Both the position numbers and the translations under genes were made by a program. Source: Bacteroidota bacterium (GTDB taxonomy: Bacteria > Bacteroidota > Bacteroidia > Chitinophagales > Chitinophagaceae). From it: DNA of 64,000 bases. The notes under the pieces are model-generated. The model saw only the letters and a list, made by a program, of their open reading frames with translations, made no database searches and was not told the DNA's origin. The DNA lies in the NCBI GenBank assembly GCA_023433345.1, contig JAEZDA010000017.1:1-64000 (forward strand), given 5' to 3'. Positions 38,331 to 46,456 of the stretch are shown here, piece after piece. Each line of letters begins with the position of its first letter. Positions within the stretch are counted from its first letter, which is position 1.

Positions 38331-38348
38331 ATGCTAAACCGTTAGCAT
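38331..38348. other. Hairpin in the rpsI-rpsB gap
   Basis: ATGCTAA-ACCG-TTAGCAT is a perfect 7-bp inverted repeat 35 bp upstream of the rpsB start codon. On the minus strand no T-run follows, so it is a leader hairpin rather than a terminator. S2 represses its own leader in other bacteria; whether this hairpin has that role is unknown. Confidence 0.45.
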
Positions 38349-38407
38349 GATTTTTTACAAATGTTTTCAACCATATACCTGCTATCAGGCAGATAAAAGA
38401 CCTGATA

Positions 38408-38797
38408 TTAACGTTTAGAGAACTGGAAGCTCTTCCTTGCTTTCTTCTGGCCCGGCTTCTTACGTTCAACCGCGCGGGGATCACGTTTCAGCAAACCTGC
38501 AGCTTTAAGGGCAGGGCGAAAATCTGCACTGATCTCAAGCAATGCGCGGGAAATACCAAGCCTTGTAGCTTCTGCCTGGCCTTTAACGCCTCCACCGGTT
38601 GCATTGATAACGATATCAAATTTGTCGGCTGATTCGATCGTTTTTAAAGGGGCTTCAACCTGGTTTTGCAGGTACACCAACGGAAAGTAAGTTTTATAGT
38701 CTTTTCCGTTAACGGTGATGTTGCCTGAACCTTTTGAAATGAAAACACGTGTTACCGCTTCTTTTCTGCGGCCAACTGCATTTTTTTGCTTTTCCAT
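38408..38797 (-). CDS. rpsI: 30S ribosomal protein S9
   Basis: 129 residues. NAVGRRKEAVTRVFISKGSG start, GGGVKGQAEATRLGISRALL and the terminal RDPRAVERKKPGQKKARKSF with QFSKR are S9. The conserved C-terminal Lys-Arg reaches the ribosomal P site. It follows rplM by 44 bp, the usual L13-S9 pair. Confidence 0.98.
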   Translation of the reverse strand: MEKQKNAVGRRKEAVTRVFISKGSGNITVNGKDYKTYFPLVYLQNQVEAPLKTIESADKFDIVINATGGGVKGQAEATRLGISRALLEISADFRPALKAAGLLKRDPRAVERKKPGQKKARKSFQFSKR

Positions 38798-38841
38798 TTA
38801 TTAGTATTTGTGCCGCCGGTGGTGCCTTTGGCTCAGTTTAA

Positions 38842-39297
38842 TTATTTGTTTTGATTGAATGAAAGTTCTGCTGGCCTTTGTGCACCATGCGGATGCTCGG
38901 TGCCGGCATATACAAACAGCTTTTTGTACATCTTACGGCCAAGGCGATTTTTTGGAAGCATACCTTTCACCGCTCTCTCGATCACCACTTCCGGGCGACG
39001 GTTAAGCAGGTTCCTGGCAGATTCACCTTTCTGACCGCCGGGGTAACCACTGTAGGTCAGGTATTCTTTGTCTTCCATTTTGTTGCCGGTAAATTTTACT
39101 TTATCAGCGTTAATAACGATCACGAAATCCCCGCAATCAACGTGGGGCGTGTAGTAGGCTTTGTTCTTACCGCGAAGAACAGAAGCGATTTTGGCACACA
39201 TACGACCAACGGTTTGATTAGCACCGTCAACCACGTACCAGTTACGTTTAACGGTAGCCTCGTTCGCATGTTTAGTTGTGAAATGCAATTTGCTCAT
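38842..39297 (-). CDS. rplM: 50S ribosomal protein L13
   Basis: 151 residues. WYVVDGANQTVGRMCAKIAS, GDFVIVINADKVKFTGNKME, YLTYSGYPGGQK and AVKGMLPKNRLGRKMYKKLF are L13. First gene of the ribosomal cluster, preceded by a promoter and a short hairpin leader (39298-39387). L13 autoregulates rplM-rpsI in E. coli. Confidence 0.98.
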   Translation of the reverse strand: MSKLHFTTKHANEATVKRNWYVVDGANQTVGRMCAKIASVLRGKNKAYYTPHVDCGDFVIVINADKVKFTGNKMEDKEYLTYSGYPGGQKGESARNLLNRRPEVVIERAVKGMLPKNRLGRKMYKKLFVYAGTEHPHGAQRPAELSFNQNK

Positions 39298-39387
39298 TAT
39301 ATATTCTTTTGCTGCTTTTACACAGCGGTTATAAATTACTTCACGCTATCCCGTGAAGCACCCTTTTAAATCGGGAGCGCAAAGGTA
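39298..39387 (-). promoter_or_regulatory. rplM promoter and hairpin leader
   Basis: On the minus strand TACCTTTG (39380-39387) is a -7 box; transcription would start near 39373, giving a leader of about 75 nt. It contains CTTCACG-GGATAG-CGTGAAG (39339-39358), a perfect 7-bp stem, and a smaller GCTG/CAGC stem nearer the ATG. This would suit autogenous control by L13, which is inference. The remaining gap 39388-39517 shows nothing else. Confidence 0.55.
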
Positions 39388-39517
39388 GAAGATTGATCTG
39401 GAAAGAAAAGCTGGAAAGGCGACTTTTTTATATAGCGCCCTTGTAACATGCTGATGTTCAATAAAAAAATTGACGAATTTTTTAGGTCTTCATCAATTTT
39501 AATAGAAAATTCAGCAT

Positions 39518-40174
39518 TTAACCCGGCATGCGGGTGATGTATTTCTCAATTTGCCTGATCTGGTCAACGATCTGCGGAGTGGTGGGTTTATAATCTTTCG
39601 CCTTGCGAAAATATTCTTTTGCCGCCCGGAACTCACGCTTGTTCATCATGATCGAGCAGAGCTGGAGGTAAGCTGCGGCCTTATTTTCTTTATCGGGAAG
39701 TCCGGCCTTTATCGCCTGGCGGATGTAAGATTCTGCTTCCTTCATATTTCCTTTTTGCATCGAGATCATGCCGAGCTGAAGTTTGTTCGGTCCCTCTGCC
39801 TGCTTTGTAAGTTGCCCGCCACCCAGGGAAATGCTCTTTTTCATGTGTTTCTCCGCCGTTTCCAGGTCCTGGTCGGCCATGGCGAGGTTGCCTTTCAGCG
39901 TGTAATAAACTGAGCGAACCGGCTTGATGAGCAGGCCGGGAAACATGATCCCGTCTACGATCTTTTTCGCTTTTTCAAGGTCGCCCTCTTCCATTGCATT
40001 TTGAATAAGCCTCATGGGGCCAAGAAGAAAATGGCCGAGGAGCAGGATCACGGCAATGAAATACAGTATAAATGAGGGCCAGAAACTGGTTTGAACATTT
40101 ACGAATATCGCTGCGGCAAGAAAGATCAGCCCCAGGTAAAGCCTGTATTTAATTACGAATGTCAACCACTTCAT
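39518..40174 (-). CDS. TPR-repeat membrane protein
   Basis: 218 residues from the ATG at 40174; the longer frame lacks conservation signals. Two N-terminal hydrophobic segments (YRLYLGLIFLAAAIFV, FILYFIAVILLLGHFLL) form a membrane hairpin, followed by tetratricopeptide repeats (GNLAMADQDLETAEKHMKKS, GNMKEAESYIRQAIKAGLPD, REFRAAKEYFRKAKDYKPTT). Likely a cytoplasmic-face scaffold. A -7 box TATCTTTG lies 21 nt upstream of the start. Partners unknown. Confidence 0.75.
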   Translation of the reverse strand: MKWLTFVIKYRLYLGLIFLAAAIFVNVQTSFWPSFILYFIAVILLLGHFLLGPMRLIQNAMEEGDLEKAKKIVDGIMFPGLLIKPVRSVYYTLKGNLAMADQDLETAEKHMKKSISLGGGQLTKQAEGPNKLQLGMISMQKGNMKEAESYIRQAIKAGLPDKENKAAAYLQLCSIMMNKREFRAAKEYFRKAKDYKPTTPQIVDQIRQIEKYITRMPG

Positions 40175-40261
40175 GTTCTGCAAAATTTGGAGTGCAAAGA
40201 TAGGGTGCGGGAGGCATTTAGGGTTGGCAGGGTTCAAACATCACCAGTAATGGAGCATGCA

Positions 40262-42061
40262 TCAATCAAATGCGTTGCAGCCGATCTTTTTCAGGCGGGA
40301 AGCGATTGCGCCTTTATTTCTGCCGAAGTGTTCCGAAAGGTCGGCGATGCTCATTCCCTTATAGAACAGAGTTTTCAGTTCAGAATCTGTTTCTGCCGAC
40401 CATCTTTCGTAAGCGTTCTTATTCTTCCTGCGTTTTTCAATATAACTATAAGACGGCGGTTTGTTGCTGGCAGTTTCCTTATCGGAAGCCTTTTTTGTAT
40501 TTGTATCTGTTTTTTCCAGGAGGCAAATATCTTCAGGCAGGTCTGTTGAAAGCTGATTTTGTTCATCGAGATAGCACAGTGGAAGTAATGATGCAGGGAT
40601 GTTTAGTTTTTGCTTTGTTCTTGTAACGGCAACATACAATAGGTTGATTTCTTCATTGATCTTTGCGAGAGCCGCAGCTTCGTTCCTGGTTTCATTCATA
40701 ATATCTTTCTCCGTGATAAAATCATCCGTGAGTGTAACTTCATCGTATTCCATTCCTTTTGCCCGGTGTACGGTTGAAAAGATCATTTCTGCTGCACTTT
40801 TGTTATCATCGCTCACATGCATGTTCTTCAATTGCTGAATGAGAGCCGGAATTTCGTTGCCGTATTCTTTCACCACTTCCACCATCATACCGAGCTGCAT
40901 GTCCTCAGTTTTACTGATATATTCTTCCAGTTCTTTCAGGCTATGCATTGATGCGATGAGCCGGTTGCGTATCTGCGAGCGTTTGCCGGTGTAAAGATTA
41001 AGAACATCATAAAGTGATGCGCCCTCATCAGCATAGGTGTATGAATTGATGTTGCCCTCAAAATAAATCTGTTTAGCATGCCTGTTCTCACGTATAAAAG
41101 AAATTGCGCTGATAAGAAGGCCAAGGTTTGTACGCCCGATTGTTGCTCTTGTTTTAATGGGAGCTTTTTGCCCGCGGCCTTCTATATAAACCGGCTTCCA
41201 GTTTTGCAGATGCGATTTCCAATCAAGTATTTTCATTGCGAGGTCTGCGATGTGCTGGCTGAATCGAAAGGTTGCCGAAAGATCGAAGGCGGGGAAGTCG
41301 ACTGCTTCCAGAGAATTTATCGCGTGCCTCCAGCCATAGATCTGTTGGTTAGCATCGCCCACAATTATTTTCTGTGATTGCTGGTTCAGGAAAACGCTCA
41401 GCATGGCCGGTGAGGCATCCTGTCCTTCATCGAACATGATAAAATCGTAGTTGAGTGTGGGGGCAGAAAGTTGAAACATTTTAAGATAGAAATCGTGAGT
41501 GATGTCAATTTCACCCCGATGCATCATCCCCAGTAAAATGCGCGTTGCTTTTTCTATTTGATGGTAGAAGTTGTTTACAAAAAGGAGCGCTTGTTTGTCT
41601 GAAACGGCTTTTCTGTAATCTACGTCCTGCACCCTTGATGCGCTGCTGTTGCAAAAGCATGTGAGGAATTTCAGAACGTGGGTGGCAAGAATGAATTCGC
41701 CATGTTTTTCGCCATTGCCTGAAAGGGAGAGGAGCCGGGCGATATCGTATGAATTGTAGCCTGCTGTGGTGATGTTATAATTGCTGCCGCGCGCTATATA
41801 ATTATAAGCAAGGGAATGAGCGGTTTCCACCCGTACATTTTTCAGATGCAGTTTTGCAAATCTTTTTTGCGCTTCGTTTTTAACCGAACGATTAAAGGCC
41901 AGGTAAAGGATCCGGGAATTGGGGGGACGGGTTGCAGCATAATGAATTACTGTAGTTGTTTTTCCCGATCCTGCAACAGCGTTGATCCTAATATTGCCGG
42001 TAGACCTGATGATGGCATCTTGTTCATCAGTTAATTGCACGGGAAGGCTTTGGATTTCCAT
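40262..42061 (-). CDS. UvrD-like superfamily 1 helicase with C-terminal HTH
   Basis: 599 residues. Q motif LTDEQDAIIRS, Walker A NAVAGSGKTTT (residues 28-38), motif II MFDEGQDASPAML, motif III VGDANQQIYGWRHA, motif V STVHRAKGMEYDEV, motif VI LLYVAVTRTKQKL. The domain is short compared with PcrA, lacking full 2B. The last 45 residues (WSAETDSELKTLFYKGMSIA, LSEHFGRNKGAIASRLKKIG) form a homeodomain-like HTH seen as an add-on in several helicases. Probably a repair or accessory helicase; the precise role is unknown. Confidence 0.85.
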   Translation of the reverse strand: MEIQSLPVQLTDEQDAIIRSTGNIRINAVAGSGKTTTVIHYAATRPPNSRILYLAFNRSVKNEAQKRFAKLHLKNVRVETAHSLAYNYIARGSNYNITTAGYNSYDIARLLSLSGNGEKHGEFILATHVLKFLTCFCNSSASRVQDVDYRKAVSDKQALLFVNNFYHQIEKATRILLGMMHRGEIDITHDFYLKMFQLSAPTLNYDFIMFDEGQDASPAMLSVFLNQQSQKIIVGDANQQIYGWRHAINSLEAVDFPAFDLSATFRFSQHIADLAMKILDWKSHLQNWKPVYIEGRGQKAPIKTRATIGRTNLGLLISAISFIRENRHAKQIYFEGNINSYTYADEGASLYDVLNLYTGKRSQIRNRLIASMHSLKELEEYISKTEDMQLGMMVEVVKEYGNEIPALIQQLKNMHVSDDNKSAAEMIFSTVHRAKGMEYDEVTLTDDFITEKDIMNETRNEAAALAKINEEINLLYVAVTRTKQKLNIPASLLPLCYLDEQNQLSTDLPEDICLLEKTDTNTKKASDKETASNKPPSYSYIEKRRKNKNAYERWSAETDSELKTLFYKGMSIADLSEHFGRNKGAIASRLKKIGCNAFD

Positions 42062-42129
42062 TGTGGTAAAGTAAAAGAATCTTTTACGATATCAGGAAGC
42101 CATTACCCGTAATTCACGCGAATGGGTGA

Positions 42130-42501
42130 TCAAGTTGTTGCCGGTTGTTTGAGCATTCTTTCTTCTATCACTTCCTGGAAAGCCTTTTTTGGAATTGCTC
42201 CCTGTTGCAACATTGGAGCGCCTTCCATAGGAATGAAGAGCAGGGTGGGAATGCTTTGTATGCCGAATGCGGCGGCAAGTTCCTGTTCCTTTTCGGTATC
42301 TACTTTATAAATTATCAGGCGTTCTTCATATTCAATAGCCAATTCTTCTAAAACGGGGGCGATAGCTTTGCACGGTCCGCACCAGTCTGCGTAAAAATCT
42401 ATTATTGCAGGCAGATAACCTTTGTATTTCCATTCCTGTTCATTCTTGTAGTCGAATACAAGGTCGAGGAAACCCTGTGTGGTAAGTTGGATCGTATTCA
42501 T
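42130..42501 (-). CDS. trx: Thioredoxin
   Basis: 123 residues. PAIIDFYADWCGPCKAIAPV gives the redox pair Cys41-Cys44; IQSIPTLLFIPMEG supplies the cis-proline. There is no signal peptide, so it is cytoplasmic. The N-terminus (residues 1-25) replaces the usual first strand with a slightly longer segment. General disulfide reductase; the specific partner is unknown. Confidence 0.93.
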   Translation of the reverse strand: MNTIQLTTQGFLDLVFDYKNEQEWKYKGYLPAIIDFYADWCGPCKAIAPVLEELAIEYEERLIIYKVDTEKEQELAAAFGIQSIPTLLFIPMEGAPMLQQGAIPKKAFQEVIEERMLKQPATT

Positions 42502-42562
42502 TTCGATTGTTTTCAGAATACTTGCAAAAACTTGTCCAGCGTGAATGGCTCACGAAATAATA

Positions 42563-43018
42563 TCAGAATTTTAAGGTTGTGATTTTGGTACAGGTGTCAT
42601 CGCAATCGTTTTCGCAGTACCACGCATCTTTAGAATAACGGGGATCGCAGCCTGTTATGCAGCCCGAGCAAATAACCGTTGTGGAAGGGGAATTTCTGTT
42701 TTGTTTTGGAAGAAAGAATTTTTCTCTTCTTTTTCTGAGCAGGATCGCTATTCTACTCATTTTATCTTCAGTTTCCGCTAAAAGATAATAATAGGTTTTC
42801 GAGCCCTCTATTTCTGCCGATCGGATATAAAATTCCTTAAGAGGAGATCGTATTCCGTTAGAGGTGAGCAATTCTTTCCATTCGCTTTTCAAATCTTCCA
42901 TTGCAGCCGTCACTTTCGGCGAGCCGTTTTCGTTTATGCCGACAGGGCGTCGGAAGGATTGTGCGGGGGAGCAGAAAGTCAGGAGGATGAATAGGATGGT
43001 TAAAGGAAATATTTTCAT
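42563..43018 (-). CDS. Secreted protein with cysteine-rich C-terminus
   Basis: 151 residues from the ATG at 43018, which begins a signal peptide (MKIFPLTILFILLTFCSPAQ). The middle is helical and charged. The C-terminal 35 residues hold seven cysteines (CSGCITGCDPRYSK, WYCENDCDDTCTK), consistent with disulfides or metal binding. No family recognised. It is the last ordinary gene before the accessory island. Confidence 0.65.
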   Translation of the reverse strand: MKIFPLTILFILLTFCSPAQSFRRPVGINENGSPKVTAAMEDLKSEWKELLTSNGIRSPLKEFYIRSAEIEGSKTYYYLLAETEDKMSRIAILLRKRREKFFLPKQNRNSPSTTVICSGCITGCDPRYSKDAWYCENDCDDTCTKITTLKF

Positions 43019-43089
43019 AATCAATTTGGCAGGTAAGGAATGTGAGGGCAAACTATGCAAGCGTGAATATAATTTTTTTTGAGACAGAT

Positions 43090-43200
43090 AACAGGGGTTG
43101 GAAGGCCCCGGCCAGGGATAGGCGTGGAAAGCTTGCCGCTTGCGGCAACTTTGAACAGATAGCCCGGCGACGTGCCCGCTTTAGCGGGCGCGGCGGGCCG
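43090..43200. repeat. GC-rich multi-hairpin intergenic element
   Basis: A sharply GC-rich patch in AT-rich surroundings. It contains GGCC-CC-GGCC (43104-43113), TTGCCGC-TT-GCGGCAA (43133-43148) and GCCCGCT-TT-AGCGGGC (43174-43189), the last flanked by GCCCG and CGGGC that can extend it. No reading frame is convincing. It looks like a dispersed palindromic repeat. The rest of the 43019-43375 gap shows nothing recognisable. Confidence 0.55.
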
Positions 43201-43375
43201 CATAAATCTTTGGAATTACAATGAGCAATGAAATGTTTTAGGGGAAAATGTAGCCCCCGATGATAATTTATTGCACCAAATAATAGCAATATTGAAAAAA
43301 TTATGCTTGATTTTCAATGAGAAATAACACTCCTAGCAACTTTCTGTAACTTTTAGTCTCTTAATAATTGAAATC

Positions 43376-44125
43376 ATGCAAAATGAATTGCTTTCCGAAA
43401 TAATGCAACTAAAAGCGATTATATCCACTTTAATAGGGACTTCCGAGTTGCCTGCTAAAGAACGGTTTTCAAAAGAAGCTTTAGCCAGGGCTTCCAAAGA
43501 ATTCAAAAAATTAAGTATTGAAAGAGGTGAATGGATAACAGACAGTAATATCAGTAAAATCATCAAAAATGCACAATACGGCTCGGCAGCCTTTATCATA
43601 AAGGAATTCGGATTCACTAATTTTTTTAAAAGAGGCCATACATTATACCTAAATAAAAAGGATCTACTTGAGCTGAGTAAAGAGCTTAAGAAAAGAAACA
43701 TTGATTTGGGCAGGTATATGGAATATCGGGCCGACCAGAAAAAGTTCAAAAAGTATTTAGAAACAGCAGATCAAAATAACGGAGGTAAAAAGAAGAAAAA
43801 GCCGTTCGAAATAAACGATGATATAAGAGATGTTACAACCTCTCCTGCTAAGCCACCTTCCCCTGAAGTAATAAGGGGAGATATAGCGCGGCTAAAAGAT
43901 GAATTCTTCGCCGGTAAGCTTTCTGAATATATTGATATATATGGAGGCAATCATGCTATGTTGAAAACCATTTATTTCTATGAAAAATACCTGGAGCCAG
44001 GCTTAAAAAGAAGATGCAGGAAATGGTGTGACGACTTTAATTATGCCAATCATGCACTCCAATTAGTTACCAATAAAAAAGAAGTATTTGTTCCTGTGAA
44101 AGAAGAGGATAGAATACAATTTTGA
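43376..44125 (+). CDS. Unrecognised island protein, possible DNA-binding
   Basis: 249 residues. The N-terminus is a helical coil; residues 50-105 (GEWITDSNISKIIKNAQYGS, then FIIKEFGFTNFFKRGHTLYL) look like a winged-helix or excisionase-type fold; a Lys-rich linker (GGKKKKKPFE) and Pro-rich segment lead to a helical C-terminal domain (FFAGKLSEYIDIYGGNHAML, CRKWCDDFNYANHAL). No known family assigned. Its 3' end overlaps the HTH pseudogene on the other strand by 63 nt. AT-rich like the rest of the island. Confidence 0.6.
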   Translation: MQNELLSEIMQLKAIISTLIGTSELPAKERFSKEALARASKEFKKLSIERGEWITDSNISKIIKNAQYGSAAFIIKEFGFTNFFKRGHTLYLNKKDLLELSKELKKRNIDLGRYMEYRADQKKFKKYLETADQNNGGKKKKKPFEINDDIRDVTTSPAKPPSPEVIRGDIARLKDEFFAGKLSEYIDIYGGNHAMLKTIYFYEKYLEPGLKRRCRKWCDDFNYANHALQLVTNKKEVFVPVKEEDRIQF

Positions 44126-44387
44126 TGTTTTTCGCTTCTTTTCGATTTTTAGCGCTTCAGATTCAGGGGACATTGCTTTTTTCCGCCCCTTAACCAATTG
44201 TGGTTTTACCACACCCTCATTAATGGCTTTCATAAAAACGGCATTACTGATGCCAGCCATTTTTAAAGCTCCTTCTTTGGTGAGGAGTTGGTCCTGTTGC
44301 ATGCCCAGCTTTATTTCCTCTTTGATAATGGAGCGAAGCTTCGAAAAACTCTTCGGTGCTTATTTGGTGAAGCAGAATTGTTTCCAT
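44063..44387 (-). pseudogene. Frameshifted HTH (excisionase-like) protein
   Basis: From the ATG at 44387 the frame reads METILLHQISTEEFFEA and then leaves sense. From 44302 another frame reads MQQDQLLTKEGALKMAGISN, a MerR/excisionase-type HTH, and its upstream codons read SKLRSIIKEEIKLG without a start. Removing one base from the A5 run at 44344-44348 joins them into one protein (STEEFSKLRSIIKEEIKLGM). So a one-base insertion has broken a small DNA-binding gene typical of Bacteroidota islands, or the base is a sequencing error. Confidence 0.7.
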
Positions 44388-44465
44388 TTTAATGAGTTAA
44401 ACATTCAGCTAAAAATACGTTATAGCTAAGACTAGGTTTTAGTCAACTTTTGTGCCCCCTAAAGT

Positions 44466-44516
44466 TTTGTTTCCCTTGTTTTGTTCACTATATTTGCCCG
44501 TACACGTAACGTGTAC
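44466..44516 (+). promoter_or_regulatory. abiE promoter with palindromic operator
   Basis: TTTG (44466-44469), 19 bp, TATATTTG (44489-44496): an excellent Bacteroidota promoter. GTACACGT-A-ACGTGTAC (44500-44516), a perfect 17-bp palindrome, covers the predicted start of transcription about 12 nt before the abiEi ATG. AbiEi antitoxins are known to repress their own operons by binding inverted repeats, so this is the probable AbiEi operator. Confidence 0.75.
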
Positions 44517-44527
44517 AAACACTATAA

Positions 44528-45520
44528 ATGAACAAAGAGGACAAAATATTAGGCACTGCCATTAAAAACTTAACCGACTATACCGGTTTAAAGGCCCACT
44601 GGAAAGCCGGAAAAGAGCCTGTGGATGCCATACTTTATTTGGAAGATAAAAATATTATGTTTTATGTAGAAGTAAAAAGGGAACTACGTGGCCATCACTT
44701 AGAATTACTTCAACAATATGCTAAACAACATCAACCTTTTATGGTAGTTGCTGAAAATATATTTCCGACATTAAAAAAGGATTTACGCGATAAGGGTATA
44801 GCTTACCTGGATGCTGCAGGAAATATATTCTATGACACCAAAAACCAGTACGTATGGATCGAGGGAAATAAAATCGAAAAGAGGCAAGAAGAGAAAAAGA
44901 ACCGGGCATTTACAAAAGCTGGATTAAGGGTTGTTTTTCAATTCCTGTTGAATGAAGAAACGCTCAACCAGCCTTACAGGGAAATTGCAGCCATGGCGGG
45001 TGTCGCGTTAGGTAATATCAAACATGTTTTTGATGGCTTAAAAGAACTGGGTTTTATCCTTCGTATAGACAAGAATCGAATGAAGCTTTTAAAGAAAAGA
45101 GAACTCTTAGACCGGTGGATAGATGGCTATGGGACTGCGCTAAAGCCCACGTTACATATAGGCAATTATCGTTTCTTAAAGGAAGAGGATGATAAGGCCT
45201 GGAAAAAGCTAAAGCTTGATGGCGAAAAAACTGTTTGGGCAAGCGAAGCAGCAGCCGATCTCATCACAAACTTTTTAGTGCCCTTAAAGTTGGATCTATA
45301 CACCAGGGAAACAAAGACTGAATTAATGAAGAAGTGGCGCCTCATTCCTGATCCGGCTGGGAAGGTTCAGCTTTATGAAACGTTTTGGAATAATAAGACG
45401 GACCAGAAATATGCACCGGAAATACTGGTCTATGCAGATTTGATCATAACCAACGATCCCAGGTGTATAGAAACCGCACAAATGATCTACGATAAATACT
45501 TAGCCAATGAGTTCGTATAG
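44528..45520 (+). CDS. abiEi: AbiEi-family antitoxin of a type IV toxin-antitoxin system
   Basis: 330 residues. The N-terminal domain (1-115) has Asp33 in VDAILYLED and Glu48-x-Lys50 in FYVEVKRE, followed by PFMVVAENIFPTLKKDLRDK and AYLDAAGNIFYD, the AbiEi_2-type region with a restriction-endonuclease-like D/E-x-K pattern. A winged helix follows (QPYREIAAMAGVALGNIKHV), then the AbiEi C-terminal region. Antitoxins of this class repress the operon and counteract AbiEii. The stop overlaps the toxin start by 14 nt. Confidence 0.82.
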   Translation: MNKEDKILGTAIKNLTDYTGLKAHWKAGKEPVDAILYLEDKNIMFYVEVKRELRGHHLELLQQYAKQHQPFMVVAENIFPTLKKDLRDKGIAYLDAAGNIFYDTKNQYVWIEGNKIEKRQEEKKNRAFTKAGLRVVFQFLLNEETLNQPYREIAAMAGVALGNIKHVFDGLKELGFILRIDKNRMKLLKKRELLDRWIDGYGTALKPTLHIGNYRFLKEEDDKAWKKLKLDGEKTVWASEAAADLITNFLVPLKLDLYTRETKTELMKKWRLIPDPAGKVQLYETFWNNKTDQKYAPEILVYADLIITNDPRCIETAQMIYDKYLANEFV

Positions 45521-46334
45521 CCTGCAACGAAGCGAACTGAAAGAGGTATTTGATGCGGTGGAAGATGCCTTCAGTAATTTAGGCATCGATTACTATGTTA
45601 TTGGCGCTTTGGCCCGTGATATTTGGTATTCAAAGGAGAATAAATTGAGCAGAGCTACCAGGGATGCAGATTTCGCGATCCTGGTAGGGGCCGAAACACA
45701 GTTTGAAGAAGTAAAAGATTACATGAAGGCCCAAAAGGGCTTTCAGGATTCTAAGGGGAATATGTATGTGTTATTCTCACCCAATGGTCATCTGGTTGAT
45801 ATTCTGCCATTCGGCGCCATTGAGATTGACGAAAAAGTCAAAATTGTGGGCATGGGACTAACCAGCATAAGCGTCAACGGCTTTTCTGAAGTATACAATA
45901 GCGGAACGGCTGAAGTGCAGCTCGATACCGGCCATCACTTCAAAGTAGCCAGTTTATCCTCCATTGTTTTACTGAAATTGATCGCATATGATGACAGACC
46001 TGAGCAAAGAGCCAAGGATGGCAGAGATGTAGGGAGTATTATTGAACACTATTTCGATCTTGAGGCTGAGCGCATCTATGAACATCATTCAGACTTATTT
46101 ACCGAAACAGAAAAAGATTATGAGCTACAGGACATAGCGGCTACTGTAATTGGTAGAGAAATAAAAATAACTATCGGCGAAAATTCAGCTTTGCTTCAGA
46201 GAGTTAAAACAATTTTGGAAAGGGAAATACAGCTTGGGGAAAAGAGCAGCTTTATCATCAATATGATTGTGGAAACAAAGAGTAGTGTTGAGGAGGCAGC
46301 CAAACGTCTCGAAAAGATTCTAATCCCATTATAG
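45507..46334 (+). CDS. abiEii: AbiEii-family nucleotidyltransferase toxin
   Basis: 275 residues. DYYVIGALARDIWYS and ATRDADFAILV form the nucleotidyltransferase core with its metal-binding Asp pair; HLVDILPFGAIE supplies the third acidic residue. Later LSSIVLLKLIAYDDRPEQRA, KDGRDVGSIIEHYF is typical of the AbiEii/AbiGii family. Such toxins transfer nucleotides to targets such as tRNA ends and cause growth arrest in phage abortive infection. It is translationally coupled to abiEi. Confidence 0.85.
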   Translation: MSSYSLQRSELKEVFDAVEDAFSNLGIDYYVIGALARDIWYSKENKLSRATRDADFAILVGAETQFEEVKDYMKAQKGFQDSKGNMYVLFSPNGHLVDILPFGAIEIDEKVKIVGMGLTSISVNGFSEVYNSGTAEVQLDTGHHFKVASLSSIVLLKLIAYDDRPEQRAKDGRDVGSIIEHYFDLEAERIYEHHSDLFTETEKDYELQDIAATVIGREIKITIGENSALLQRVKTILEREIQLGEKSSFIINMIVETKSSVEEAAKRLEKILIPL

Positions 46335-46456
46335 AACATTGATTTAATATTTATATATTAAGCCTTTTTTAAACCGACCCGATTTATTAGATGTTATTAA
46401 GCAACCTAAACGAAAACCAAAAATAAGCCGTTCTGGCTGAAACAAAACGACTGCTT

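Noticed and set aside
43083..43289. Proline/arginine-rich frames over the GC-rich element
   Set aside because: They arise from the hairpin repeats and have low-complexity composition without any domain.
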